Below are positions 36,566-45,143 of a DNA stretch of 64,000 nucleotides, one piece after another. Position numbers and translations under genes: made by a program. The stretch's first letter is position 1. Every line of letters begins with the position of its first letter. The stretch lies in contig NZ_CP043006.1 in assembly GCF_008086345.1 (NCBI RefSeq), positions 186,001 to 250,000 on the forward strand, read 5' to 3'. The stretch comes from Chitinophaga sp. XS-30 (GTDB lineage Bacteria; Bacteroidota; Bacteroidia; Chitinophagales; Chitinophagaceae). The notes beneath the pieces are model-generated. The model was not told the origin of the DNA, did not search any database, and saw only the letters and a list, made by a program, of their open reading frames with translations.

Positions 36566-37486
36566 TCACTCCCGCACCGCCCGGAGCCGCCGGAATGTTG
36601 CGGGCAGCACTTCGGGCAGGGCATCGTTCCATTTCATCTCCATCAGCACCGTTCTGCGCGGACCAACCTTCTTTTCATCAAAATGAATATGAAAGACATA
36701 ATACCATTTCCCTTCGCTGAACAATACATCCCCATGCCCTGAGCCATTGGCCCCCGTGTTATGCCGGCTGATCACCGGGTTCTGCGGGATGCGCCGGAAC
36801 GGCCCCTGTGGTGAATCCGCCTCCGCAATGCCTACGGCATAATCGATATTGCGGAAATCGTTGCAGGAATAGAAAAGATAGTACCGGCCATCTTTTTTGA
36901 TGACCGTAGGCCCTTCGGCCACCGGCCAGGACGCTCCGTTGGTATTTTCCCAGCCCGTTCCCGCACGGATACACTCCTGCAGGGTACCGGGCACAAAATC
37001 TGTCAGGTCATCATTCAGCTGCCCGGTAAAAATACGGTTACCGCTGTCTACCCGCACATGATAGAGCCAGGCCTTCCCCTCCTCGAAAAACACGAAAGGG
37101 TCGATCTGCCGGGATGAGCCGGGCAGGCGCCGGTGAAGCTGCTGCCGGAAAGGCCCTTCAGGATGATCACTGACGGCAATGGCAATGGATTCATTGGCCG
37201 TGTACGCCATGTAGAATTTCTTCCCGTGGCGGAATACCTGCGGTGCCCAGAACCCGCGTTCCCCGAAAGCCTCTCCTTTCTTCAGCGCAAAGCCTTTATC
37301 TGTCCAGTGTACAAGGTCGGTAGACGTGTAAACGGGAATACCGAGGTTGGCATTGGCACCATTTGTGCCGTAAGCATAGTGTTTGCCTTCCCAGGTGAAG
37401 ATGGTCGGGTCAGCCAGCAAAAGCGGCGTGCTGTCTTTCACCGGCAATACGGAAGAAAGCAGCAGCAAAAATGTGATCAGGTCCAT
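36566..37486 (-). CDS. Glycoside hydrolase family 43-like enzyme
   Basis: The 306-residue protein has a short N-terminal hydrophobic leader (about residues 3-16). The five-bladed propeller motifs of GH43 follow: general base LLLADPTIF (D26), pKa modulator RQIDPFVFFE and general acid VAEGPTVIKKDGRYYL. Members remove arabinose or xylose from plant polysaccharides. No other carbohydrate gene is beside it and the SusC/SusD pair is over 20 kb away. It is divergent from the CoA-binding gene with 28 bases between the two starts, each with a near-consensus TATTTTTA box. Confidence 0.88.
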   Translation of the reverse strand: MDLITFLLLLSSVLPVKDSTPLLLADPTIFTWEGKHYAYGTNGANANLGIPVYTSTDLVHWTDKGFALKKGEAFGERGFWAPQVFRHGKKFYMAYTANESIAIAVSDHPEGPFRQQLHRRLPGSSRQIDPFVFFEEGKAWLYHVRVDSGNRIFTGQLNDDLTDFVPGTLQECIRAGTGWENTNGASWPVAEGPTVIKKDGRYYLFYSCNDFRNIDYAVGIAEADSPQGPFRRIPQNPVISRHNTGANGSGHGDVLFSEGKWYYVFHIHFDEKKVGPRRTVLMEMKWNDALPEVLPATFRRLRAVRE

Positions 37487-37514
37487 ACCATAAAAATATC
37501 CTTATTTTTACATT

Positions 37515-37883
37515 ATGAGCACACCAAAACACACGGTCGTCATCGGCGCATCTCCCAATCCGGAACGATACAGCTTTCTGGCGGTGAACAGGCTTCGCGC
37601 CAACGGGCACCCGGTGACCGCCATCGGCAACCGGGAAGGTGTGATCGGGGAAACCCCGGTGATCAAAGCGCATCCTCCCCTCGAAAACGTAGATACCATC
37701 ACGTTATACCTCAACCCCACCCGCCAGCAGGAGTATTACGACTATATCTTCAGCCTGCAGCCCAAACGCATCATTTTCAACCCCGGCACCGAGAACACCG
37801 AACTGATCCGTATGGCCGCCGAAAGAGGCGTTGAGGCAAAAGAAGCCTGTACCCTGGTGATGCTCAGCACCGGGCAATATTAG
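37515..37883 (+). CDS. CoA-binding domain protein (YccU-like)
   Basis: The 122-residue protein is a single Rossmann domain with VVIGASPNPERYSFLAVNRL at the nucleotide-binding loop and IIFNPGTENTELI in the second half, as in the CoA_binding_2 family. The function is not established. The start ATG follows a TATTTTTA box by 4 bases, so its transcript may be leaderless. Confidence 0.85.
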   Translation: MSTPKHTVVIGASPNPERYSFLAVNRLRANGHPVTAIGNREGVIGETPVIKAHPPLENVDTITLYLNPTRQQEYYDYIFSLQPKRIIFNPGTENTELIRMAAERGVEAKEACTLVMLSTGQY

Positions 37884-38045
37884 ATCCTTTTCAAAAACTT
37901 CATCCTCCCGGCAGGTCCTACAGCAGTTATTTTTCGTATATTGAGATAATATATCATGCATTTTGTTGCCCCTGCCCAGCCAAAGATCCATCAGACCGGC
38001 ATATAGACGCGACCGTTAGTATTCAACTTGAAAAATTACTGACCC

Positions 38046-38519
38046 ATGAAATGGAGAAGATTTAATGGCGATCCCATCAATCTGCCCATCAAAGAGGAGG
38101 TACGTCAGGCTATCGTCCGGGAAACCGCGACGGGCCACCATTTAAAGGTGTGCATCGGTACCGACTCGCAGGTGAAAGGCGCTGACACGGAATTTGCCAC
38201 CGTCATCGTATTCCTCAGGGAAGGCCACGGCGGGTTCATGTTCATTCACAACGAAAGAACGAAGGACGTTTATTCGATCAAGGAAAGGATGCTGGTGGAA
38301 GTGGCCAAAAGCATCGAGATCGCTTATGAACTTTGCGACCTGTTCACAGAATATGATGTGGATATGGAGGTGCATGCGGACATTAACACCAATCCGCAAT
38401 TCAAAAGCAACCTGGCCCTGCGGGAAGCCATGGGCTACATCCTGGGTATGGGCTTTGCCTTCAAGGCCAAACCAGAGGCCTTTGCCAGCAGCAGCTGCGC
38501 GAACAAGATCGTGAACTGA
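38046..38519 (+). CDS. YkuK-like ribonuclease H-fold protein (DUF458)
   Basis: The 157-residue protein matches the DUF458/YkuK family: CIGTDSQVKG with an Asp at the first catalytic position, an internal glutamate-containing helix (KSIEIAYEL), HADINTNPQFKS and a C-terminal ASSSCANKIVN. An RNase H-like fold is expected; activity is unproven for the family. A 162-base gap upstream holds no gene that I can see. It converges on engB. Confidence 0.85.
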   Translation: MKWRRFNGDPINLPIKEEVRQAIVRETATGHHLKVCIGTDSQVKGADTEFATVIVFLREGHGGFMFIHNERTKDVYSIKERMLVEVAKSIEIAYELCDLFTEYDVDMEVHADINTNPQFKSNLALREAMGYILGMGFAFKAKPEAFASSSCANKIVN

Positions 38520-38674
38520 CCGTTCGCAGGCCCCGGGCGTTGGCGTTAAACACCTGGTGCCGCCGCTACACTTCCGCTGCCTGCCGCACGTTGCCCCACC
38601 TGTTCTGCCGCATGCCGTTCCCCCGGCATGATGCCGTTGTCATCCCCTACAGGCCCGGCTTACGATCTCCCCCC

Positions 38675-39283
38675 TTACGCGATCCCGCGGAAGCGCACGT
38701 TCATCTCATCTATAAATTCCAGTATCTTGTCCCGCCCCGTTTTTTTAACCGTAGACGTTATATAGCTGGCGGGCAGAAATTCCCAGCTCTCGCGCAGTTT
38801 GTTCAGAAAGGCTTTTACATTGCGGCTTGTATCCAGTTGCGTATTCTTGTCCGCTTTCGTAAATACCAGCTGGAAGGGCACTTGCCACTCCCCCAGCTGA
38901 TTGATGAACTCGATATCGATCTTCTGCGGTGTCAGGCGGCTGTCTATCAGCACAAAAACATTCACCAGGTTGGGGCGCTTGCGGAGGTAGTTCTCTATCA
39001 TCTGCTCCCAGCTGCGACGCTGGCTCTGCGACACCTTGGCAAAGCCATACCCCGGCAGATCCACGATATACCATTCATTATTGATGAGAAAATGGTTGAT
39101 CAGCTGGGTTTTCCCCGGTGTACCGGAGGTTTTCGCGAGCTTCTCCCGGCTGGTGAGCATATTGATCAGGGACGATTTGCCCACGTTGGAACGGCCGATA
39201 AAAGCGTATTCCGGCTTGTCGGCCGCCGGGCATTTTTGCCAGTCCACATTACTGATCAGGTATTCAGCAGATTTGATCACCAT
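38675..39283 (-). CDS. engB: Ribosome biogenesis GTPase EngB (YihA/YsxC)
   Basis: The 202-residue GTPase has G1 GRSNVGKSS near residue 30, G2 region TSGTPGKTQ, G3 DLPGYGFAKV and G4 FTKADK. It acts in large ribosomal subunit assembly in the cytoplasm. Length and start (MVIKSAEYLISNVDW) are typical. It is divergent from ubiE with a 50-base gap. The 155 bases beyond its stop are GC-rich and hold a hairpin (CATGCCG/CGGCATG, 38611-38630) but no gene. Confidence 0.95.
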   Translation of the reverse strand: MVIKSAEYLISNVDWQKCPAADKPEYAFIGRSNVGKSSLINMLTSREKLAKTSGTPGKTQLINHFLINNEWYIVDLPGYGFAKVSQSQRRSWEQMIENYLRKRPNLVNVFVLIDSRLTPQKIDIEFINQLGEWQVPFQLVFTKADKNTQLDTSRNVKAFLNKLRESWEFLPASYITSTVKKTGRDKILEFIDEMNVRFRGIA

Positions 39284-39293
39284 ATATTTTCGA

Positions 39294-39326
39294 TTTGCGG
39301 TCCCTCAGGTAATTCTATTAACTTTG
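39294..39326 (+). promoter_or_regulatory. ubiE promoter
   Basis: TTTG (39294-39297) and TAACTTTG (39319-39326) are 21 bases apart. The -7 box ends 7 bases before the ubiE ATG, so the leader is very short or absent. Confidence 0.55.
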
Positions 39327-39333
39327 CGCCACT

Positions 39334-40080
39334 ATGGCGAGCAAAGAGAATGTACAGAAAGTGGTTCCTTTTGAAGGGTCAAAATTAAGCAAGAAGGAGC
39401 AGATAGCCCACATGTTCAATGATATTGCCGGAAGGTACGATTTCCTGAACCGGTTCATGAGCCTGGGCATCGACGTGGGATGGCGCAAAAAGGCCCTCAG
39501 GATACTGCAGCCGATGCAGCCGAAAGTGGTACTGGATGTAGCTACCGGCACCGGCGATGTGGCCATTATGGCCGCCCGTATGTTGCAACCGGAAAAGATC
39601 ATCGGTATTGATATCTCCGAAGGTATGCTGGCATTTGGCCGGGAGAAAGTGGAAAAGGCCGGTTTAAGCGGCAAAATTACCCTCCAGGAAGGGGATAGCG
39701 AAACAATAAGTTTCCCTGACGGGACGTTTGATGCCATAACGGTCGCCTTTGGCGTCCGGAACTTTGAGCACCTGGAAAAAGGGCTGGCCGAAATGAGGCG
39801 GGTGCTTAAACCTGGCGGTAAAGCGGTGATCCTGGAGTTTTCCAATCCCACGAAAACGCCTGTAAAACAACTATATAACTTTTATTTTCGCTACATTACC
39901 CCCTCCATCGGAAAGTGGATCGCCAGGAACAAAGCAGCCTATTCCTATCTGCCGGATTCTGTGAAAGCCTTTCCCCAGGGTCAGGCGATGTGCGATATTT
40001 TACACAAAACCGGGTTCCAGGCAGTTACATGCAAAACATTAAGCTTCGGCATATGCTCTATTTACTCCGCTACCCGCTGA
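39334..40080 (+). CDS. ubiE: Demethylmenaquinone methyltransferase
   Basis: The 248-residue SAM-dependent methyltransferase performs the last step of menaquinone synthesis. It shows RYDFLNRFMSLGIDVGWRKK, SAM motif I VLDVATGTGDVA, AFGVRNFEHLEKGLAEMRRVLKPGG and a C-terminal TGFQAVTCKTLSFGICSIY. Its 3' end overlaps the start of the PorT-like gene, suggesting coupled translation. ubiE-porT adjacency is a familiar arrangement in Bacteroidota. Confidence 0.95.
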   Translation: MASKENVQKVVPFEGSKLSKKEQIAHMFNDIAGRYDFLNRFMSLGIDVGWRKKALRILQPMQPKVVLDVATGTGDVAIMAARMLQPEKIIGIDISEGMLAFGREKVEKAGLSGKITLQEGDSETISFPDGTFDAITVAFGVRNFEHLEKGLAEMRRVLKPGGKAVILEFSNPTKTPVKQLYNFYFRYITPSIGKWIARNKAAYSYLPDSVKAFPQGQAMCDILHKTGFQAVTCKTLSFGICSIYSATR

Positions 40081-40751
40081 TAGCGGCCGCCCTTCTGTTG
40101 CTGGGCAGCTCCTCCGCCAGCGCACAGCTGAATATGGAAGAGCACGACCGCAAACCTTATTATTTCGGCATCACCCTTGCCGTCAACCAGTCCAATTTCA
40201 AATTGTCCCATTCCGATCTCTTCCTGAAAGGAGATTCCATCATGGTGGCCGAACCGCTGAAAACCATCGGGTTCAACCTTGGACTGCTGGCCAATCTGCG
40301 GCTTAACCACCGGTTCGACCTCAGAATAAATCCGCAGCTGGTATTTGCCAATAAAAACCTCTATTACCAGGAAAACTACCCCCAGCGCGAAACGGAAAAA
40401 AAGATCGAATCCATACTGCTCACCTTTCCATTCCAGTTCAAATTCAAGTCAGACCGCATCAATAATATGCGCGTTTACACCATCGCAGGGCTGAAATTCG
40501 ACTATGACCTGTCTTCCAACGCCCGTACCCGCCGTGCGGAAGACCTGGTAAAGATCGGCAAGATGGATTATGGTTACGAGATCGGCGCCGGCTTTGAATT
40601 TTATATGCCCAGCTTCATCTTCACACCTGAATTCAAGATCAGCAATGGCATCGGCAATGTACATGTAAAAGATCCGAACCTGCGTTACTCCAATGTGATC
40701 GACCAGCTGAAATCCCGCACCATCGTGTTTTCCATTCACCTGCAAGGTTAA
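40029..40751 (+). CDS. porT: PorT-like outer membrane beta-barrel protein
   Basis: The 240-residue protein has a signal peptide (hydrophobic residues 10-29, ending SASAQ) and alternating strands such as FDLRINPQLVFANKNLYYQ and FIFTPEFKISNGIGNV, consistent with an eight-stranded barrel. PorT is part of the type IX secretion system in Bacteroidota, and its location after ubiE supports that identity over a generic porin. The ATG at 40029 overlaps ubiE by 52 bases; an alternative ATG at 40053 would shorten the leader by eight residues. No other type IX genes are in the window. Confidence 0.8.
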   Translation: MQNIKLRHMLYLLRYPLIAAALLLLGSSSASAQLNMEEHDRKPYYFGITLAVNQSNFKLSHSDLFLKGDSIMVAEPLKTIGFNLGLLANLRLNHRFDLRINPQLVFANKNLYYQENYPQRETEKKIESILLTFPFQFKFKSDRINNMRVYTIAGLKFDYDLSSNARTRRAEDLVKIGKMDYGYEIGAGFEFYMPSFIFTPEFKISNGIGNVHVKDPNLRYSNVIDQLKSRTIVFSIHLQG

Positions 40752-40840
40752 AGCCTGCGCCGCCAAACGGTATCGACAAGCGCTCAACCGGCGTAGCCGC
40801 ACAACAGTCGCATTCCGTTCCTGCATTAACGCGGAAAATG

Positions 40841-40848
40841 TAACTTTG
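40841..40848 (+). promoter_or_regulatory. -7 box TAACTTTG immediately before pyrC
   Basis: Exact TAnnTTTG ending 4 bases before the pyrC ATG, predicting a leaderless transcript. No clear TTTG at the -33 distance. Confidence 0.45.
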
Positions 40849-40852
40849 GGGC

Positions 40853-42190
40853 ATGCAAAAGACCATCATCAAAAATATATCCGTTGTAAACGAAGGCACT
40901 ACAAAAGTGCAGGACGTGCTTTTCCGGGACGGCCGCATTGAAAAGATCGCGGCGCAGATCGGGGAGACCGGTACGGAGATCAACGGGGAAGGCAAATACC
41001 TGCTGCCCGGCGTGATCGACGACCAGGTGCATTTCCGCGAGCCCGGCCTCTCCCACAAAGCCAATATTCATTCAGAAGCGCGCGCAGCCGTGGCCGGCGG
41101 CACCACCAGCTTCATGGAAATGCCCAACACGAAGCCGGAAGCCGTTACACAGGAAAGGCTGGAGGATAAATACAATATTGCCGCACAAGGGTCCCTCGCC
41201 AACTACTCCTTTTTCATGGGCGTATCTAACGACAATGCGGATGAAGTGCTGAAAACCAATGCCAAAAAAGACCGGGTATGCGGCGTGAAGATATTCATGG
41301 GCTCATCCACCGGTAATATGCTGGTAGACAACTACCTCACCCTGGAAAGGATATTTTCCGAAACCGAATTGCTGATTGCCACACATTGCGAAGATGAGAA
41401 GATCATCCGCGCCAATATGGAGAAATACAAACAGGAAAGAGGGGAAAGCCTCACCGCTGCCGATCACCCGCTGATCCGCAACGAGGAAGCCTGCTTTGAG
41501 TCCTCGCTGGTGGCCATCCAGTTCGCCAAAAAACACAACTCCCGCCTGCATATCCTGCACATTTCCACAGAAAAGGAGTTGCAGCTGTTCGGGAACCTCC
41601 TGCCGCTGGAAGAAAAAAGGATCACCGCCGAAGTTTGCGTACATCACCTCTGGTTTACCGCTGACGACTATACGCAATACGGCAACCTGATCAAATGCAA
41701 TCCCGCCATCAAAGCCCCCCATCACCGCGAAGCACTGTGGAAAGGCATGCTGGATGACCGGCTGGACATTATCGCCACGGACCATGCTCCGCATACCTGG
41801 GAAGAAAAACAGCAACCCTATCTGCAGGCGCCATCCGGCGTACCGCTGGTACAGCACAGCCTGCTGATGATGCTGGAATCCGTGAAAGCCGGCCGCTTGT
41901 CGCTGGAAAAGATGGTGGAAAAAATGAGCCATGCCCCCGCAAAATGTTTCCGGATCAGGGAAAGAGGTTACCTGCGCGAAGGGTATTACGCCGATGCCGT
42001 GATCGTGGACCTGCAGCAGTCCACCACTGTAACGGAGCAGAATATCCACTATCACTGCGGATGGAGCCCCTTCCAGGGATATACCTTCCCCGCGGCCATC
42101 ACCCATACCTTCGTCAACGGGCACCTCGCATACGAGAACGGAACTTTCAACGAGAATCAGCCGGGGCAACGGCTGATGTTCAATGTATAA
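40853..42190 (+). CDS. pyrC: Dihydroorotase
   Basis: The 445-residue amidohydrolase closes carbamoyl-aspartate to dihydroorotate in pyrimidine synthesis. It shows DDQVHFREPGLSHKA at the metal site, a GGTTSFMEMPNTKP segment, RLHILHIST and the catalytic IIATDHAPHTWEEK. The canonical HxH metal pair reads QVH here, a variant I believe is common among Bacteroidota enzymes. The length is typical. Dihydropyrimidinase or allantoinase would be alternatives, but the NTKPEAVTQERLEDKY context favours dihydroorotase. Confidence 0.9.
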   Translation: MQKTIIKNISVVNEGTTKVQDVLFRDGRIEKIAAQIGETGTEINGEGKYLLPGVIDDQVHFREPGLSHKANIHSEARAAVAGGTTSFMEMPNTKPEAVTQERLEDKYNIAAQGSLANYSFFMGVSNDNADEVLKTNAKKDRVCGVKIFMGSSTGNMLVDNYLTLERIFSETELLIATHCEDEKIIRANMEKYKQERGESLTAADHPLIRNEEACFESSLVAIQFAKKHNSRLHILHISTEKELQLFGNLLPLEEKRITAEVCVHHLWFTADDYTQYGNLIKCNPAIKAPHHREALWKGMLDDRLDIIATDHAPHTWEEKQQPYLQAPSGVPLVQHSLLMMLESVKAGRLSLEKMVEKMSHAPAKCFRIRERGYLREGYYADAVIVDLQQSTTVTEQNIHYHCGWSPFQGYTFPAAITHTFVNGHLAYENGTFNENQPGQRLMFNV

Positions 42191-42268
42191 AACCGTTTTT
42201 ATGGAAATTTCCGTGTCCGGCATCTACATCCTTAACATTACACCCTAAATTCACGTAAAAGTCTGCGA

Positions 42269-43597
42269 ATGGAGCTGGATAAAACAACCTACCTGGATCT
42301 CTCTATTTTTAACCGGGATGACGAATATTCCCTGTTTCATAAACTGGATTTCACCACCACCTCCGGCGGCCGGGAGTACCTGCGCAAATTGTTCAGCACA
42401 CCGCTTCAGGATATTCAGGCGATCCACAACCGCCAGCAAATGCTCCGCTACCTGCTGGAAAAAGAAACGCAATGGCCGCCCATGATCTCCAACGGCTCCA
42501 TTGTGGTAGTGGAGAATTACCTGAATGCGGAAATAGAGCCGATATCCAGCTCCGGGGGCATTTCACTGTACCTGAACGCTGTTGTCACCAAAACCATCTA
42601 CGCGCCGGACTACGGTTTTATCAAATTCTCCTTCGATCAGCTGCTCAACCTTATCAAAGGTTTCAAATACCTGGAAACACATTTCAATTCCGATGACGCT
42701 CCCGTTACCCTTAAGCTGCTGCTGGACAGGGCACGGGTACTGCTGGCGCAGAAAGAGTTCGACGACATCGTGGAACTGCAGGAAAACGGCCGCTTCAGTT
42801 TCGTGGAGATACTGCGGTACGACCGGCTCATCCGCCGGAAGCACCGGAAAGTATTATGGGAACTGACGGAACTGTACACCCGGCTGGACGCCTATCACAG
42901 CATGGCTATGGCCATACGCCACTTTTCCCTGCAATTCCCGGCGTTCACAGACGATAACAAACCGCACATTGCCATCCAGCAACTGTATCACATGATCCTG
43001 CCGCAACCGGTAGCCTATGATATTGCGATGGACCCGCATAAACATTTCCTCTTCCTTACCGGCGCCAATATGGCCGGCAAGACCACCTTCATCAAAGCCG
43101 TGGGCATCGCCGTATTCCTTGCGCACCTGGGGATGGGCGTACCGGCGAAAAGCATGCAACTGACTTTTTTCCATGGCATTCTCAGCAACATCGATGTAAA
43201 GGATAATATCTTCAAAGGCGAAAGTTATTTCTACAGTGAAGTGCAACGCATCAAGAATACCATCATCAAGATCAGTGACGGAAAAAACTGGCTGATCCTC
43301 ATCGATGAAATGTTCAAAGGTACCAATGTGGAAGATGCCAAGAACTGTTCCCTGGCGGTGATCAACGGCCTGCTGCATAACCACAACTGCCTCTACATCC
43401 TGTCCACGCACCTTTATGAGATCGCCGATGAATTGCAGGGAGAAGACCAGATCATTTTCAAATATTTCCAGTCTGAAGTGATCGATGACAATCTGCAGTT
43501 CACCTATGAACTGAAGGACGGAATCGCTAAAGAAAAGATCGGCTTTCTCATCCTGAAAAAAGAAAAAGTAATTGAGTTGCTGGAGAAGATGAAATGA
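42269..43597 (+). CDS. MutS-family ATPase lacking the mismatch-recognition domain
   Basis: The 442-residue protein has a helical core/lever region (about 1-230) and a C-terminal ABC-type ATPase with Walker A TGANMAGKTTF near residue 265, a Q-loop segment, and Walker B LILIDEMFKGTN followed by LYILSTHLYEIADEL. The N-terminal mismatch-recognition and connector domains of MutS are missing, and no Smr nuclease tail is present. Bacteroidota-specific MutS relatives of this form are known but their role is not. It starts 78 bases after pyrC on the same strand. Confidence 0.88.
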   Translation: MELDKTTYLDLSIFNRDDEYSLFHKLDFTTTSGGREYLRKLFSTPLQDIQAIHNRQQMLRYLLEKETQWPPMISNGSIVVVENYLNAEIEPISSSGGISLYLNAVVTKTIYAPDYGFIKFSFDQLLNLIKGFKYLETHFNSDDAPVTLKLLLDRARVLLAQKEFDDIVELQENGRFSFVEILRYDRLIRRKHRKVLWELTELYTRLDAYHSMAMAIRHFSLQFPAFTDDNKPHIAIQQLYHMILPQPVAYDIAMDPHKHFLFLTGANMAGKTTFIKAVGIAVFLAHLGMGVPAKSMQLTFFHGILSNIDVKDNIFKGESYFYSEVQRIKNTIIKISDGKNWLILIDEMFKGTNVEDAKNCSLAVINGLLHNHNCLYILSTHLYEIADELQGEDQIIFKYFQSEVIDDNLQFTYELKDGIAKEKIGFLILKKEKVIELLEKMK

Positions 43598-43640
43598 TTT
43601 TTCCCTTATCTTCGACATGAAATAAACCATTGTTTGTCCC

Positions 43641-45143
43641 ATGCTGGTTAAAATCTTCGGCAGCGCCGTGCAGGGCGTGGAAGCCATCACCATTACGATA
43701 GAAGTGAATGTAGGCCAGGGCACCAAATTCTATATTGTGGGCCTGCCTGACAATGCCGTGAAAGAAAGCGGTTATCGCATAGAAACGGTCATCAAGAATG
43801 CGGGATACAAAATGCCGCGCCTCCGCACGATCGTGAATATGGCGCCCGCGGATATCCGCAAAGCCGGTACTGCATATGATCTTCCCATTACGGTTGGCAT
43901 CCTGGCCGCATCGAAACAATTATCTTTTGCCCTTCCCCCCGAACGTTTCGTGATCATGGGCGAGCTGTCGCTGGACGGCACTTTACGTCCCGTTCGCGGT
44001 GCATTGCCCATGGCGCTGCAGGCGAAAAAGGAGGGTTTCCACGGCATGATCCTCCCCTTGCAGAACGCCCGTGAAGCAGCCATGGTGGAAGGATTGGATG
44101 TCTATGGTGTGAAGCATTTGACCGAGGTGCTGGGATTTTTGGGTGGGGAGGTGAAGCTGGAAAGCTTTCCGGCCGAACCATATACGGAGCAAGCGTGTTT
44201 CGATGTGGATTTTGCAGAAGTGAAGGGACAAAATGTAAGCAAGCGCGCCATGGAGATTGCGGCGGCAGGTGGACATAACATCATCCTCATCGGGCCTCCG
44301 GGAGCAGGAAAAACCATGCTGGCCAAACGGCTGCCAACGATCATGCCACCGTTGACCTTGCAGGAAGCGCTTGAAACCACAAAGGTATATTCGGCGGCGG
44401 GCAAACTTCCTGAGCATACCGGCATTTTTCGCGGCAGGCCCTTCCGTTCGCCGCATCATACCATCAGCGATATTGCGCTCGTTGGCGGCGGCAATCCACC
44501 ACTGCCGGGAGAACTCTCCCTCGCGCATAATGGTGTATTGTTCCTCGATGAACTGCCGGAATATAAACGGACTGCCCTGGAGGTGCTACGGCAACCTGTA
44601 GAGGACAGGAAAGTGACTGTATCCCGCGCCAGGATCAGTCTGGATTTCCCAACCGGCTTCATGCTGGTAGCGTCCATGAATCCCTGCCCCTGCGGCTATT
44701 TCAATCACCCCGAGAAAACCTGCACCTGTGCGCCGGGCGCTGTGCAGAAATACATCAACAGAATTTCCGGGCCGCTGCTGGACAGAATAGACCTGCATGT
44801 GGAAGTAACGCCGGTTGCCCCCGGAACAGCAGCAAACGGAGAACGAAGCGCTGCCATCAGGGAAAGGGTGATCGCAGCCCGAAACCTCCAATGGGCCAGG
44901 AACGGCCATTACAATGCAGAGATGAACGTCAGCTTATGTCATGCTGAACCCGCAGCCCTGGAGCTGCTTGAATCCGCCATGAAACGTCTCCAGCTCTCCG
45001 CCCGCGCGTACGACAGGATACTCAGGGTGAGCCGTACCATTGCAGATCTGGCGGACAGCGAACACATCAACACAACGCACATAGCCGAAGCTATCCGGTT
45101 CAGAACACTCGACAGGGAACAATGGGGCGCTTATCAATGCTGA
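43641..45143 (+). CDS. comM: YifB/ComM family AAA+ ATPase (Mg-chelatase-like)
   Basis: The 500-residue protein opens with MLVKIFGSAVQGVEAITITIEV, continues with the Lon-like N-terminal domain and has Walker A IGPPGAGKTML near residue 220, Walker B GVLFLDELPEY and the zinc-associated segment SMNPCPCGYFNHPEKTCTC. ComM acts as a hexameric branch-migration helicase during natural transformation in other bacteria. Its last 10 bases overlap the converging EF-G paralogue. Confidence 0.93.
   Translation: MLVKIFGSAVQGVEAITITIEVNVGQGTKFYIVGLPDNAVKESGYRIETVIKNAGYKMPRLRTIVNMAPADIRKAGTAYDLPITVGILAASKQLSFALPPERFVIMGELSLDGTLRPVRGALPMALQAKKEGFHGMILPLQNAREAAMVEGLDVYGVKHLTEVLGFLGGEVKLESFPAEPYTEQACFDVDFAEVKGQNVSKRAMEIAAAGGHNIILIGPPGAGKTMLAKRLPTIMPPLTLQEALETTKVYSAAGKLPEHTGIFRGRPFRSPHHTISDIALVGGGNPPLPGELSLAHNGVLFLDELPEYKRTALEVLRQPVEDRKVTVSRARISLDFPTGFMLVASMNPCPCGYFNHPEKTCTCAPGAVQKYINRISGPLLDRIDLHVEVTPVAPGTAANGERSAAIRERVIAARNLQWARNGHYNAEMNVSLCHAEPAALELLESAMKRLQLSARAYDRILRVSRTIADLADSEHINTTHIAEAIRFRTLDREQWGAYQC

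Noticed and set aside
38540..38674. GC-rich gap between the YkuK-like gene and engB as a possible small gene
   Set aside because: No frame with family features; it fits a convergent terminator region with the CATGCCG/CGGCATG hairpin.
43607..43625. TATCTTCG followed by ATGAAATAA before comM, a two-codon leaderless frame
   Set aside because: The box departs from consensus and a two-codon frame carries no evidence.
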